In this document: positions 1 through 9,479 of the stretch, piece after piece
Numbering within the stretch: position 1 is the first letter of the stretch
Layout of the letters: each line of letters starts with the position of its first letter
Source: Chryseobacterium sp. OSA05B
GTDB taxonomy: Bacteria > Bacteroidota > Bacteroidia > Flavobacteriales > Weeksellaceae
Direction of reading: 5' to 3'
Assembly (NCBI RefSeq): GCF_019970065.1
Contig: NZ_JAHXYH010000002.1
Location: forward strand, 992,001-1,056,000
Length of the DNA stretch: 64,000 nucleotides
Notes under the pieces: generated by a model
What the model was told of the DNA's origin: nothing
The model's input: the letters and a program-made list of their open reading frames with translations, nothing else
Databases searched by the model: none
Translations under genes and position numbers: made by a program

Positions 1-1213
<1,213 letters not shown>

Positions 1214-1234
1214 GATTTAAATTCTAAATTTGTT

Positions 1235-1275
1235 ATGCCCCGACTCATTATACATTCTGAAATGGGCCGGGGCAT
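1235..1275 (+). other. Intercistronic stem-loop after the GH97 gene
   Basis: The 8-bp arms ATGCCCCG (1235-1242) and CGGGGCAT (1268-1275) can pair across a 25-base loop, with a few T's downstream. It lies in the 89-base gap between two co-directional genes. It could be a weak or partial terminator or an mRNA-stabilising hairpin that sets different levels of upstream and downstream gene products. The loop is long for a classical terminator. Confidence 0.45.
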
Positions 1276-1302
1276 TAACTTTTTATCGTATTAACTATTG
1301 CC

Positions 1303-2457
1303 ATGAAAAACTTTAGCATCCTGATTTGTATTTTTTCAGCTTGTATGATCAATGCACAGAAAAAACTTCCGGTCATAAAAGCGAATTCCAACCGTATGAC
1401 CATTCTTGAAAAAGATAATGGATTGACAACGGACTGGAATGCAGATCCAAAAATTAAACTTGATGTCTACACCACATCCAAACTTGATACAGAAAAAAAG
1501 ACCATAAAAGTAAAAACAGATATAGATTCTGCAACTTTCACCATTAAAAAAGGACAAAACAAAGACTTTATAGTGCTATTAAAAGGAAAAGATTCCTGCA
1601 TGACCCGAATAACAAGTCTGCCTCCAAAGAATTTCAGCAAGGTGAAACCTGTTTTTCATGATACCATAAAGCTTTCTATCAACGAACAGAATACCATGTT
1701 CGTAAAAACAGTATTGAATAAAACAGATACCCTGATACTCAATTTTGATACCGGTTCAAGCGATCTGACCCTGACCAGAGAAAACTTAAAAAATAAAATT
1801 AAAAGTTCCTTAACGTCAGGATCTAATGTATTGGAGATCGGGAACAGAGTCTATCAGGACTTCCGGATTTATCCTGCTGATCTTGCGGGACACGGTACAG
1901 AAGGGCGTTTCGGATGGGATCTTTTTGACGGTATGATCGTAGAACTTAATTATGATAAGGGAATTATGGCTGTTCATTCACAGCTTCCCAAAGAAGTAAA
2001 AAAAGATAAAAGCTATTCAAAACTGACTATAAAGTATTTTAACAATGTTTTTTTTGTAGAGGGCAGTATAAAACAAGGGAAAAGCACCAATACTGACTGG
2101 TACCTTTTTGATACGGGATATCAGAGAACCATAATGCTGGATGGTCCGATGCTGAAAGAACAAGGCTTCCCTGTTCACACCATGAAAGAAATAAGGAGGG
2201 TAGTCATGAGAGGTGGGCAGGGAAATGAAGTACCCGTGATCACATCCGGACTGGAGTCTTTCACTTTAGGGAAATATACCCTTACCAATATTCCCGTTCA
2301 GGTTTTGTCCCAAAGCAGATTGGTAAGCAGATCGAGAATGCATATTCTGGGCAATGAAATTTTAAAAAGATTCAATGTTTTTTTTGATTTTCAAAACAAT
2401 GTGGTATACCTGAAGCCTAATAAACTGATGGATGAAAAATATATTGAACATAGTTAA
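1303..2457 (+). CDS. Secreted bilobed retropepsin-like aspartic protease homologue
   Basis: 384 residues with a signal peptide (about 1-18, ending INA/Q). Two Asp-Thr-Gly motifs are visible: FDTGSSDL at Asp149 and FDTGYQRT at Asp270. Each is followed by the hydrophobic block typical of Asp_protease_2-type folds (LFDGMIVELNYDKGIMAV; then LGNEILKRFNVFFDF). The protein therefore looks like two retropepsin-like lobes in one chain, which could form a single active site as in pepsin. Known proteins of this sort in Bacteroidota are mostly annotated only as aspartyl protease family, with no substrate known. It sits inside a glucan-utilisation run, but nothing in it suggests a carbohydrate role. Exported to the periplasm or outside; proteolytic activity is an inference. 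Confidence 0.7.
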   Translation: MKNFSILICIFSACMINAQKKLPVIKANSNRMTILEKDNGLTTDWNADPKIKLDVYTTSKLDTEKKTIKVKTDIDSATFTIKKGQNKDFIVLLKGKDSCMTRITSLPPKNFSKVKPVFHDTIKLSINEQNTMFVKTVLNKTDTLILNFDTGSSDLTLTRENLKNKIKSSLTSGSNVLEIGNRVYQDFRIYPADLAGHGTEGRFGWDLFDGMIVELNYDKGIMAVHSQLPKEVKKDKSYSKLTIKYFNNVFFVEGSIKQGKSTNTDWYLFDTGYQRTIMLDGPMLKEQGFPVHTMKEIRRVVMRGGQGNEVPVITSGLESFTLGKYTLTNIPVQVLSQSRLVSRSRMHILGNEILKRFNVFFDFQNNVVYLKPNKLMDEKYIEHS

Positions 2458-2505
2458 CCTGACTTTTCAAAATATAATTATTAAATTGAAATCTGATTCC
2501 GAATC

Positions 2506-4368
2506 ATGAAAAAAATCTATGTTGTATTTGCGCTTTCAATAGCTTCCGCAGCTTTTTCCCAGACGAGGCCTTTAGAAAAGGTAGAGCCTGCATTCTGGTG
2601 GAAAGGAATGAAAAATCCTGAACTTCAGATCCTGGTTTATGGAAAAGATGTGGCGAAAAATGAAATTGAACTTTCAGAGGGTATTCAGGTAAAAGACATA
2701 AAAAAAGTAGAAAATCCGAACTACGTCTTTATTACCGTTAATACCAATGAGATCAATGTTCCGAAGTTTAAAATCAATATTAAAAAAGGAAACAAAAATA
2801 TAAGTTCATACGATTATGAGCTTAAACAGAGAGCTGCCGGATCTGCAGACCGCGAATCTTTTACCTCAAAAGATGTCATGTATCTCATCATGCCGGACCG
2901 TTTTGCCAACGGCGATGAAAAGAATGATTCCAGACCCGATCTGATCGAAAAAAATGACCGTAGCTTACCAAACGGAAGACATGGCGGTGATCTTCGCGGA
3001 ATTATCAATAACCTGGACTATATCCAAAACCTTGGAGCAACATCTGTCTGGCTGACACCCGTGAATGAAGACAATGAAAAAGTATATTCCTATCATGGAT
3101 ATGCGCAGACCGATCTGTATAAAATTGATGGCCGGTATGGAACCAATGAAGAATACCGCGAGCTTTCACAAAAACTGAACAAACGAAATATGAAGCTGGT
3201 CATGGATTATGTGACCAATCATTGGGGAGTATCTCACTGGATGATCAAAGATCTGCCTTCAAAAGACTGGATCCATTGGTTTGACGAAGGGAAAAACGGT
3301 TTTTACCGCTCCAATTATAAAACAACTACTCAGTTTGACACCAATGCCTCAGAAATCGATAAAAAATATGCACTGGATGGCTGGTTTGATACAACAATGC
3401 CCGATATCAATCAGAAAAATCCCCTGGTCTTAAAATACCTGACCCAAAATGCCATCTGGTGGATAGAATATGCCGATCTCGGAGGGTTGCGTGTAGATAC
3501 TTATCCTTATAATGATAAAGAAGCTATGGCCAGTTGGGCAAAAGCCATCACAGACGAATACCCAAAATTCAATATTGTAGGAGAAACATGGCTGTATACC
3601 GCGGGACAGATCTCTGCGTGGCAGAAAAATTCCAAAACAGGAGAAGCTGCAGGTTATAATTCAAATTTGCCTTCCGTGATGGATTTTATGCTCTTTGCCG
3701 ATATGCCGAAAGCCCTGAAGGAAAAAGAAGGCTGGGATAGCGGAATGACTAAACTTTACAATGTTTTTACCAGCGATTTCCTGTATCCCGATATCAACAA
3801 TCTCCTCGTTTTCTTTGAAAATCATGACACCGAAAGATGGAATGAGATCTTCAATGCAGATCCGAAAGCCTACAAAATGGCAATGACCATGATTTCTACG
3901 GTCAGAGGTATTCCACAGATCTACTATGGATCAGAAATAGGCATGAGAGGGGATAAGAATAAAGGCGGTGATGCAGATATCCGGAGAGATTTTCCGGGCG
4001 GCTGGAAATCGGATGTAAATAATGCGTTCAATCAATCTTCACAGACCTCTGAGCAGAAAGAATTTTATCAGTTTACCCAGAAATTACTGAACTGGAGAAA
4101 AGGTAAAAATGTGATTCATAACGGAAAAACTAAAAATTACGTTCCTCAGGACGGTGTTTTTGTGTATTTTAGATATGATGGTAAGGAAAATGTAATGGTA
4201 ATTATCAACAATAATGAAAAAGATCAGACGTTAGACTTAAAACGTTTTACAGAATCGCTGAATGGGGTGACAAAAGGGAAAGATGTCATTTCAGGGCAGA
4301 TATTCTCTATGAAAAACAGCCTGTCCGTGCCGGCAAAAACTCCGCTGATCATTGAACTCCAAAACTAA
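2506..4368 (+). CDS. GH13 cyclomaltodextrinase / neopullulanase (SusA-like)
   Basis: 620 residues with signal peptide (1-19, ending AFSQ). An N-terminal beta-sandwich of the cyclomaltodextrinase type (about 25-110) comes before a GH13 (beta/alpha)8 barrel. The catalytic set is complete: nucleophile Asp331 (GLRVDTYPY), acid/base Glu360 (VGETW) and transition-state stabiliser Asp441 (ENHDTERW). A C-terminal beta domain follows from about 530. It would hydrolyse alpha-1,4 bonds of maltodextrins, cyclodextrins or pullulan in the periplasm and hand short products to the GH97 enzyme and the transporter. Same strand as both neighbours, 12 bases before the next gene, so probably one operon. Confidence 0.92.
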   Translation: MKKIYVVFALSIASAAFSQTRPLEKVEPAFWWKGMKNPELQILVYGKDVAKNEIELSEGIQVKDIKKVENPNYVFITVNTNEINVPKFKINIKKGNKNISSYDYELKQRAAGSADRESFTSKDVMYLIMPDRFANGDEKNDSRPDLIEKNDRSLPNGRHGGDLRGIINNLDYIQNLGATSVWLTPVNEDNEKVYSYHGYAQTDLYKIDGRYGTNEEYRELSQKLNKRNMKLVMDYVTNHWGVSHWMIKDLPSKDWIHWFDEGKNGFYRSNYKTTTQFDTNASEIDKKYALDGWFDTTMPDINQKNPLVLKYLTQNAIWWIEYADLGGLRVDTYPYNDKEAMASWAKAITDEYPKFNIVGETWLYTAGQISAWQKNSKTGEAAGYNSNLPSVMDFMLFADMPKALKEKEGWDSGMTKLYNVFTSDFLYPDINNLLVFFENHDTERWNEIFNADPKAYKMAMTMISTVRGIPQIYYGSEIGMRGDKNKGGDADIRRDFPGGWKSDVNNAFNQSSQTSEQKEFYQFTQKLLNWRKGKNVIHNGKTKNYVPQDGVFVYFRYDGKENVMVIINNNEKDQTLDLKRFTESLNGVTKGKDVISGQIFSMKNSLSVPAKTPLIIELQN

Positions 4369-4380
4369 ATTAATTATATA

Positions 4381-4902
4381 ATGAAAAAAATAACAATTAT
4401 CTGTACGCTTGTACTTTTCATGCTGGGTTTTACAGGAATGAATGCCCAATCCGGCAGTTCCAAATTTGACAAAGATAAAACGGCCATAGGAACCATGCTG
4501 GATGGTTTCAATACAGCCGCTGCAAAATCAGATTTCGATACCTATTTCAATTATTTCGCGGATCAATCTACATTCATCGGAACCGATGCTACAGAAGTTT
4601 GGGACAAGAAAGCCTTTATGGTGTGGGCAAAACCTTACTTTGATAAAAAGAAAACCTGGAATTTCACATCACTTAAAAGGAGTATCTATTTCAGCAAAGA
4701 CGGAAAATTAGCATGGTTTGACGAAATTCTTGATACTCAGATGAAAATCTGCAGAGGTTCAGGTGTTGTCGAAAAAATAAACGGAAGCTGGAAAGTGAAA
4801 CAGTACGTGCTTTCTGTAACTGTTCCTAATGATGTCGTGGATAAGGTGGTCTTAGAAAAAGCAGCCATTGAGGATATCTTAATCAAAGAATTGAAAAAAT
4901 AA
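4381..4902 (+). CDS. Secreted SnoaL/NTF2-like protein
   Basis: 173 residues. Signal peptide about 1-22 (ending GMNAQ). The rest has the pattern of the NTF2/SnoaL-like fold: a long N-terminal helix (AIGTMLDGFNTAAAKSDF), FDTYFNYFADQSTFIGTD, then strands with WNFTSLKRSI and SWKVKQYVLSV. Such proteins are cone-shaped dimers that may bind small ligands or act as enzymes; no catalytic residue can be assigned here. Its stop codon overlaps the next gene's ATG by one base (TAATG), so it is probably translationally coupled to the transporter. A periplasmic accessory role in sugar handling is an inference from location only. Confidence 0.75.
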   Translation: MKKITIICTLVLFMLGFTGMNAQSGSSKFDKDKTAIGTMLDGFNTAAAKSDFDTYFNYFADQSTFIGTDATEVWDKKAFMVWAKPYFDKKKTWNFTSLKRSIYFSKDGKLAWFDEILDTQMKICRGSGVVEKINGSWKVKQYVLSVTVPNDVVDKVVLEKAAIEDILIKELKK

Positions 4903-6305
4903 TGGAGCCACCACACAGTTCACTTTCAAGAAGAATAAAACCGAATCTTTCCATGCCTCAGATCATCAATATGAGTATGGGCTTTTTGGGCATCCAGATG
5001 GCTTTCGGGCTGCAGAACGGAAATGCGAGCAGGATTCTGGCCAATTTAGGTGCCGATGTTCATGAGCTGTCATGGTTCTGGCTGGTAGCACCTGTTACCG
5101 GACTCATTGTGCAACCAATCATCGGACACATGGGTGACAATACCTGGAGTCCTTTGGGCAGAAGAAAGCCGTATTTTTTAATTGGAGCTGTTTTATGTGC
5201 GCTTGGGTTGGTTCTTCTTCCCAATGCGGCTACTGTTACTCATCTTTTTGCGGCTAATGCATTACTCTTAGCTGTATTATTTCTGGCGATGATGGATGCT
5301 TCCGTTAATATTGCTATGGAACCCTTCAGGGCTTTGGTAGGAGATATGCTTCCAAAACATCAGGGAACTCTGGGGTTTTCAGTGCAGACTATTCTGATCG
5401 GAATCGGAGCGGTAGTGGGATCTTATATTCCTGGAATACTGACCTCGGTGGGAGTCTCCAATGAAGCGCCGGAGGGGTTTGTTGCCGATAACGTGATTTA
5501 CTCGTTTTATGTGGGAGCCGGGATATTATTACTGACGATACTGTATACTATTTTTACCACTAAAGAATATTCTCCGGAAGAATTTACTGCATTTGAGGAC
5601 GGGAAAGAAGCCCCGCAGGAACCTTCAAAATTCCTGGATATTTTTAAAGATTTCGCAGGAATTCCTTCACAGATGAAAAAACTGGGTGCCGTACAGTTTT
5701 TCTCATGGTTTGCGCTGTTTACAATGTGGGTATTTACGACAAGTGCTTTAGCAACCCATCATTTCGGACTTTCCCCGGAAGATACCCATTCCAAAGCATT
5801 CAATAATGCGGGAGATCTGACTGGAAAACTATTCGGAATGTATAATCTGTGGGCGATACCGTTCGCGTTTTTATTAACCCCGATCGCGAAAAAGATAGGA
5901 AAGAAGCAAACCCATGCACTGGCACTTTTGTGTGGAGGTTTAGGTCTTATTTCCATGTATTTTATTAAGGACACCAACCTTTTGTGGATCTCTATGATAG
6001 GACTGGGCTTTGCCTGGGCGAGTATTCTTGCTATGCCTTACGCAATGCTTATTGAAGTGATTCCTCAGCGGAAAATGGGCGTGTATATGGGAATATTCAA
6101 TTTCTTTATCGTTGTTCCCCAGATCATCAATGGATTATTTGGGGGCCCTATTGTGAGCAACTTTTTCGGAAACCGAGCCATAGATTATATTGTAGTCGGA
6201 GGTGTGTGTATGCTTATCGGAGCTGTTGTCACCATGATCTTCGTGAAATCTGAAGACGAAACGCCTAAGGAAATTGAGGGGGAGATTAAGCAGGTGCATT
6301 TTTAG
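4902..6305 (+). CDS. SLC45/MalT-type MFS sugar:cation symporter
   Basis: 467 residues, about 12 transmembrane segments. The signature GDNTWSPLGRRKPYFL after helix 2 is the MFS motif A form seen in the SLC45/sucrose-maltose transporter group, and the N-terminal PQIINMSMGFLGIQMAFGLQ also fits that group. Expected role is import of maltose or short maltodextrins across the inner membrane with a cation. It starts inside the stop codon of the SnoaL-like gene and ends the glucan operon; a palindromic repeat with a T-tract lies about 90 bases downstream. The exact substrate is inferred from the two glycosidases upstream. Confidence 0.88.
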   Translation: MEPPHSSLSRRIKPNLSMPQIINMSMGFLGIQMAFGLQNGNASRILANLGADVHELSWFWLVAPVTGLIVQPIIGHMGDNTWSPLGRRKPYFLIGAVLCALGLVLLPNAATVTHLFAANALLLAVLFLAMMDASVNIAMEPFRALVGDMLPKHQGTLGFSVQTILIGIGAVVGSYIPGILTSVGVSNEAPEGFVADNVIYSFYVGAGILLLTILYTIFTTKEYSPEEFTAFEDGKEAPQEPSKFLDIFKDFAGIPSQMKKLGAVQFFSWFALFTMWVFTTSALATHHFGLSPEDTHSKAFNNAGDLTGKLFGMYNLWAIPFAFLLTPIAKKIGKKQTHALALLCGGLGLISMYFIKDTNLLWISMIGLGFAWASILAMPYAMLIEVIPQRKMGVYMGIFNFFIVVPQIINGLFGGPIVSNFFGNRAIDYIVVGGVCMLIGAVVTMIFVKSEDETPKEIEGEIKQVHF

Positions 6306-6387
6306 GGGAGAGAAGTTAGAAGTGGGAAGATGGAAGATGGAAGCGCGAAGAACTCGAATGGAATTATTTAAATTGATCACAATAAAA

Positions 6388-6455
6388 TTCAATAGGAGCG
6401 GGCTTTAGCCCGTTTTTTTATAACACACATCAATTATGGCTTTAGCCAAAACTTA
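6388..6455 (+). repeat. Palindromic dispersed repeat (GGGCTTTAGCCC type), copy 1
   Basis: Contains the perfect hairpin CGGGCT-TT-AGCCCG (6399-6412), then a T-run, then a second short hairpin GGCTTTAGCC (6438-6447). Preceded by TTCAATAGGAG. The same arrangement is present in reverse orientation at 41362-41430. The first hairpin plus T-tract could also end the glucan operon transcript. Confidence 0.8.
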
Positions 6456-6525
6456 AAATATTCCGCTAATTTGGTTCAATATATTCTTATCTCTATTTTA
6501 CAGCTAACGTAAATGTCCACATTTT

Positions 6526-6690
6526 AAAAATCTGCTCCATCCGCAAGATCCGCGAGAGCTAAAAAAATAATATATTTCAAAACTAATTTATATGCTCAAT
6601 CAATTTTATCTCAGATAAAATCCTTGCGCCTTAAAACATATAAACAGAAACTAATCTTTGCGTCATTGCGTTTTCCAACAAATACAAGAG
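6526..6690 (+). repeat. Dispersed repeat of TCTGC..GATCCGCGAGAG type, long copy 1
   Basis: Runs from AAAATCTGCTCCATC through GATCCGCGAGAG, then CAAAACTAATTTATAT, then CTCAATCAATTTTATCT and CCTTGCGCCTTAAAACA. The same ordered blocks recur at 7866-8010 on the other side of the azoR/hxlR pair. Shorter copies of the first block lie at 25599-25640 (reverse), 34866-34900 and 41446-41480. Confidence 0.8.
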
Positions 6691-6785
6691 TGCAATAAAA
6701 ATCACAAAAAAGCCGCCCCAAAAATGAGACAGCCATTTTTAATTGACTGAAAGTCAAATGTGATATCTTAACAACTAAAACGTAC

Positions 6786-7385
6786 TTAAGCCAAAACCGT
6801 TTCGATTTCCGCTACCGTCTTCGAGAAATTCTCATCTTTTAACTGAGGAACCATCATCCCCTGAGATTGGAAAACTTCCACATCCGTAATCCCAATGAAC
6901 CCGAATAATGTTTTTAAATAATGCTCCATATTCTCAATAAGCCCGTTTTCATAAACGCCGCCAATAGCAAAATTTAAGTATAATTTTTTGTTTTGTAGAA
7001 GACCTTTTGGAGTTCCGTCTGCATAAGAGAATGTTTTTCCGGCAACAGCAATACTGTCGATCCATGATTTTAAAGTGGACGGAAAAGTGAAGTTGTAGAA
7101 AGGAACACCAATAACAATAATATCAGCTTCCTGAATTTCCTTTAATGCTTCATCAGAATATTTTGAAGCTTCCTTCTGTTCATCATTCTTTTCTTCATCC
7201 GGAATTCTGGAGGCACTGAAATGATGAATTTCCATATGTGGGATTGGGTTTAAAGCCAGATCACGGATGACCACTTTGCTGTTTGGGTCTTTATCTAATA
7301 ACTGATTAATTACAGCTTGAGAAAGCTTATTGCTTACGGAGTTTTCTCCGCTGATGCTGGTTTGGATATTTAAAATATTTGCCAT
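6786..7385 (-). CDS. azoR: FMN-dependent NADH-azoreductase (AzoR family)
   Basis: 199 residues, the usual length for AzoR/AcpD. Flavodoxin-like fold with the characteristic GVPFYNFTFPSTLKSWIDS (FMN-ribityl and flavin-ring loop, about 94-112) and the later FAIGGVYENG loop. It reduces quinones and azo dyes by two-electron transfer from NAD(P)H with bound FMN, in the cytoplasm, and protects against quinone stress. It diverges from an HxlR regulator with a 14-bp palindrome between them, the same layout as the quinone-sensing YodB/AzoR1 system of Bacillus. Long direct repeats flank the pair. Confidence 0.92.
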   Translation of the reverse strand: MANILNIQTSISGENSVSNKLSQAVINQLLDKDPNSKVVIRDLALNPIPHMEIHHFSASRIPDEEKNDEQKEASKYSDEALKEIQEADIIVIGVPFYNFTFPSTLKSWIDSIAVAGKTFSYADGTPKGLLQNKKLYLNFAIGGVYENGLIENMEHYLKTLFGFIGITDVEVFQSQGMMVPQLKDENFSKTVAEIETVLA

Positions 7386-7434
7386 TTTGTTTTGAATTTT
7401 TTCGTTTTTATTAATGACAAAATTATTGTAAATT

Positions 7435-7470
7435 TACTTTCCAAAGTATAGCAGTTACCTAAAGGAAAGT
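7435..7470. promoter_or_regulatory. Probable HxlR operator between azoR and hxlR
   Basis: Perfect palindrome TACTTT-CC-AAAGTA at 7435-7448, midway in the divergent gap. ACTTTCC (7436-7442) is also repeated inverted as GGAAAGT at 7464-7470, next to the hxlR start. HxlR proteins are dimeric winged-helix repressors that bind such short dyads, often in their own divergent promoter. Binding by this HxlR is inferred. Confidence 0.65.
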
Positions 7471-7477
7471 GAAAAAA

Positions 7478-7849
7478 ATGGAAAAAAAGCACAACCATAA
7501 AGATTGTATGCAGGCATTAAAGCCGGTTCGCGATACATTAGATGTGATCAACGGCAAATGGAAATTGCAGATTATTATTTCTTTAAATGCAGGAAACAAA
7601 CGCTTTACAGAAATTGAAAGAAGCATTCCGAAGCTGACCTCAAAAGTTTTAGCCAAAGAATTAAAAGAACTCGAGCAAAACGGTTTGGTGGAAAGAATCG
7701 TTAAGGATACTTATCCTGTAAGCATTGAATACTGTCCTACACAATATACAAAAACCCTACACCCTGTTGTAGAATCTTTAAAAGACTGGGGCGAAAATCA
7801 CCGTAAACATATTTTCGGAACTCCCGGGGAAACTGAAAAAGCTAAATAA
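7478..7849 (+). CDS. HxlR-family (DUF24) regulator, probable quinone/redox sensor
   Basis: About 123 residues from the ATG at 7478; an in-frame GTG at 7469 is possible, but it overlaps the inverted repeat and ATG is preferred. Winged-helix HxlR domain: GKWKLQIIISL, KRFTEIERSIP, LTSKVLAKELKELEQNGLVER. A single Cys lies near the N-terminus (HKDCMQAL, residue 10), at about the place of the reactive Cys of the YodB/HypR quinone sensors, with a second Cys in IEYCPTQ. Divergent from azoR, so it most likely represses azoR and itself and is released by quinones or oxidants. The sensing role is inferred from position and Cys placement. Confidence 0.88.
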   Translation: MEKKHNHKDCMQALKPVRDTLDVINGKWKLQIIISLNAGNKRFTEIERSIPKLTSKVLAKELKELEQNGLVERIVKDTYPVSIEYCPTQYTKTLHPVVESLKDWGENHRKHIFGTPGETEKAK

Positions 7850-7865
7850 AGACTCATTAAGATTT

Positions 7866-8010
7866 AAAAGTCTGCTCAATCAGCCAGATCCGCGAGAAAA
7901 AATATAATGCAGTCCAAAACTAATCTATCTCCTCAATCAATTTTATCTTTGATAAAATCCTCACGCCTTAAAACGAATGAAGAGGAATACAACTTGCGCC
8001 TTTTGAGTTT
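7866..8010 (+). repeat. Dispersed repeat of TCTGC..GATCCGCGAGA type, long copy 2
   Basis: Matches 6526-6690 block by block: AGTCTGCTCAATC, AGATCCGCGAGA, CCAAAACTAATCTAT, CTCAATCAATTTTATCT, ATCCTCACGCCTTAAAAC, and CTTGCGCC. A 64-codon open frame crosses it, but it is repeat sequence and not treated as a gene. Confidence 0.8.
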
Positions 8011-8085
8011 ATCGAAAACAATCCAAATTAACCGATCAAAATCCTTTCTTAACCTACATCAACACTTTCAAACACCTCTATCTCC

Positions 8086-8093
8086 TACATTTG
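8086..8093 (+). promoter_or_regulatory. Flavobacterial -7 element for the pirin gene
   Basis: TACATTTG fits the Bacteroidota consensus TAnnTTTG and lies 20 bases before the pirin ATG, giving a short leader. No clear -33 TTG was found, only TTTC about 20 bases upstream. Confidence 0.55.
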
Positions 8094-8113
8094 TACCATA
8101 AAATAATCACAGT

Positions 8114-8842
8114 ATGAAAACAGTATATCATAAAGCAGATTCAAGAGGTCACGCAGATCACGGCTGGCTAAACAGCTACCACACCTTCAGTTTTGCCAAC
8201 TATCAAAATAAGGACAGAACGAATTTTGGAGTGCTGAGAGTATTGAACGACGACACCGTTTCACAGGGAATGGGATTCGGAACGCACCCGCACAGAGATA
8301 TGGAAATTATTTCAATTCCTTTGGAAGGTGATCTGGAACATAAAGATTCAATGGGTACTACTGCTGTTATCAAAAAAGGGGAGATCCAGGTATTGAGCGC
8401 AGGAACCGGAATAATGCACAGCGAATACAATAAGAATAAAGATGAAGCGGTGAAGTTTCTTCAGATCTGGGTTTTTCCGAAAGAATTAAACGTTGAACCG
8501 AGATATGATCAGAAAAGCATTAAGGAAGGCGAAAAGATCAATGGATTCCAGCAGATCTTATCTCCCAATAAAAATGATGACGGCGTTTGGATCCATCAGG
8601 ATGCATGGTTTAATTTGGCTAATTTTAAAGCAGGAAACGGCAAAAATTATATGCTTAACAAAAAAGGAAACGGAGTCTATGCTTTTGTTTTAAAGGGAAG
8701 CGCTAAAGTTGGAGACAGAATCCTGAGCGAAAGAGACGGATTGGGAATCTGGGACACCCAGAGCTTTAATATCGAAGCTGTAGAAGATGCTGAGATCTTA
8801 TTAATGGAAGTACCGATGGAACTGCCGGCTTATTTGAAATAG
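8114..8842 (+). CDS. Pirin family protein (YhhW-like cupin)
   Basis: 242 residues, close to the bacterial YhhW length. Double cupin with the pirin N-terminal signature GFGTHPHRDMEIISIPLEG (metal ligands His in HPHRD) and SAGTGIMHSEYN with a further His/Glu pair. Members bind Fe or Ni/Zn, and some show quercetin 2,3-dioxygenase activity; the cellular role is unsettled. It is 38 bases from a co-directional NADPH:FMN reductase, so the two probably share a transcript. With azoR next door, this forms a small quinone/flavonoid redox island. Confidence 0.9.
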   Translation: MKTVYHKADSRGHADHGWLNSYHTFSFANYQNKDRTNFGVLRVLNDDTVSQGMGFGTHPHRDMEIISIPLEGDLEHKDSMGTTAVIKKGEIQVLSAGTGIMHSEYNKNKDEAVKFLQIWVFPKELNVEPRYDQKSIKEGEKINGFQQILSPNKNDDGVWIHQDAWFNLANFKAGNGKNYMLNKKGNGVYAFVLKGSAKVGDRILSERDGLGIWDTQSFNIEAVEDAEILLMEVPMELPAYLK

Positions 8843-8880
8843 CAAATAGTAATCAAATACATTAAACAGATAAACAATAA

Positions 8881-9432
8881 ATGAAAGTTTTAGCAATAGC
8901 AGGAAGCAATTCGGATGCTTCAATGAACAGACAGTTAGTAGCCTATGCATCATCTTTATTTGAGAATGCAGACGTAGAAGTAGTAGACCTGAATCCTTTT
9001 GAAATGCCGATTTATAAGCATGAAAGAGAATTGACAGGCGGTGTTCCTCAGGAAGCAAAGGATTTTGCAGCAAAAATTGACGGGGCAAATCTCCTTTTGG
9101 TTTCATTACCTGAGCACAACGGAACGTACTCTACAGCCTTTAAAAATGTATTCGACTGGGTATCGAGAATCAAAGACAGAACAGTATGGAATGAAGTACC
9201 GATGTTGTTGATGTCAACATCTCCCGGAGGACGAGGCGGAGCTGGAGTTTTAGAAGCTGCATCGAAGCGTTTTCCTTCCCACGGAGGAAATATTGTAGAA
9301 ACTTTCTCACTTCCTTTCTTTAATGATAACTTTGATAAAGCTGAACAGAAGATTTCTAACGGCGAGAAAGACAGTGAATTAAAAGAGAAAATAAAGAAGA
9401 TTGCAGCCATTGAAACCATCCTTGAAAAATAG
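8881..9432 (+). CDS. NADPH-dependent FMN reductase family protein
   Basis: 183 residues. Flavodoxin-like fold: N-terminal phosphate-binding stretch AIAGSNSDASMNRQLV (about 5-20) and the second loop LPEHNGTYSTAFKNVFDWVSR (about 79-99), the hallmark of the NADPH_dep_FMN_red/WrbA-like reductases. It reduces FMN or quinones with NAD(P)H in the cytosol. Downstream of pirin in the same direction, so probably co-transcribed. A separate promoter begins just after its stop codon. Confidence 0.88.
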   Translation: MKVLAIAGSNSDASMNRQLVAYASSLFENADVEVVDLNPFEMPIYKHERELTGGVPQEAKDFAAKIDGANLLLVSLPEHNGTYSTAFKNVFDWVSRIKDRTVWNEVPMLLMSTSPGGRGGAGVLEAASKRFPSHGGNIVETFSLPFFNDNFDKAEQKISNGEKDSELKEKIKKIAAIETILEK

Positions 9433-9434
9433 AA

Positions 9435-9465
9435 TTTGAATATTAATTTAAAATTACTATTTTTG
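9435..9465 (+). promoter_or_regulatory. Consensus flavobacterial promoter upstream of a short ORF
   Basis: TTTG (9435-9438), a 19-base spacer and TATTTTTG (9458-9465) match the -33/-7 pair of Bacteroidota promoters (TTTG, N19-21, TAnnTTTG). Transcription would start near 9470, about 10 bases before a 24-codon ORF. Confidence 0.65.
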
Positions 9466-9479
9466 CAAAAAGAAATAAG

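Larger units (their letters stand above)
6306..6785. other. 480-base gene-free gap made of dispersed repeats
   Basis: No credible coding region. It holds a GGGCTTTAGCCC palindromic element (6388-6455) and a longer repeat (6526-6680) that recurs after the hxlR gene. A short AT-rich stretch then precedes the 3' end of azoR on the other strand. Confidence 0.8.

Noticed and set aside
7907..8101. 64-codon open frame after the hxlR gene
   Set aside because: It lies within the dispersed repeat 7866-8010, has no homology I recognise and ends before the pirin promoter; treated as chance.
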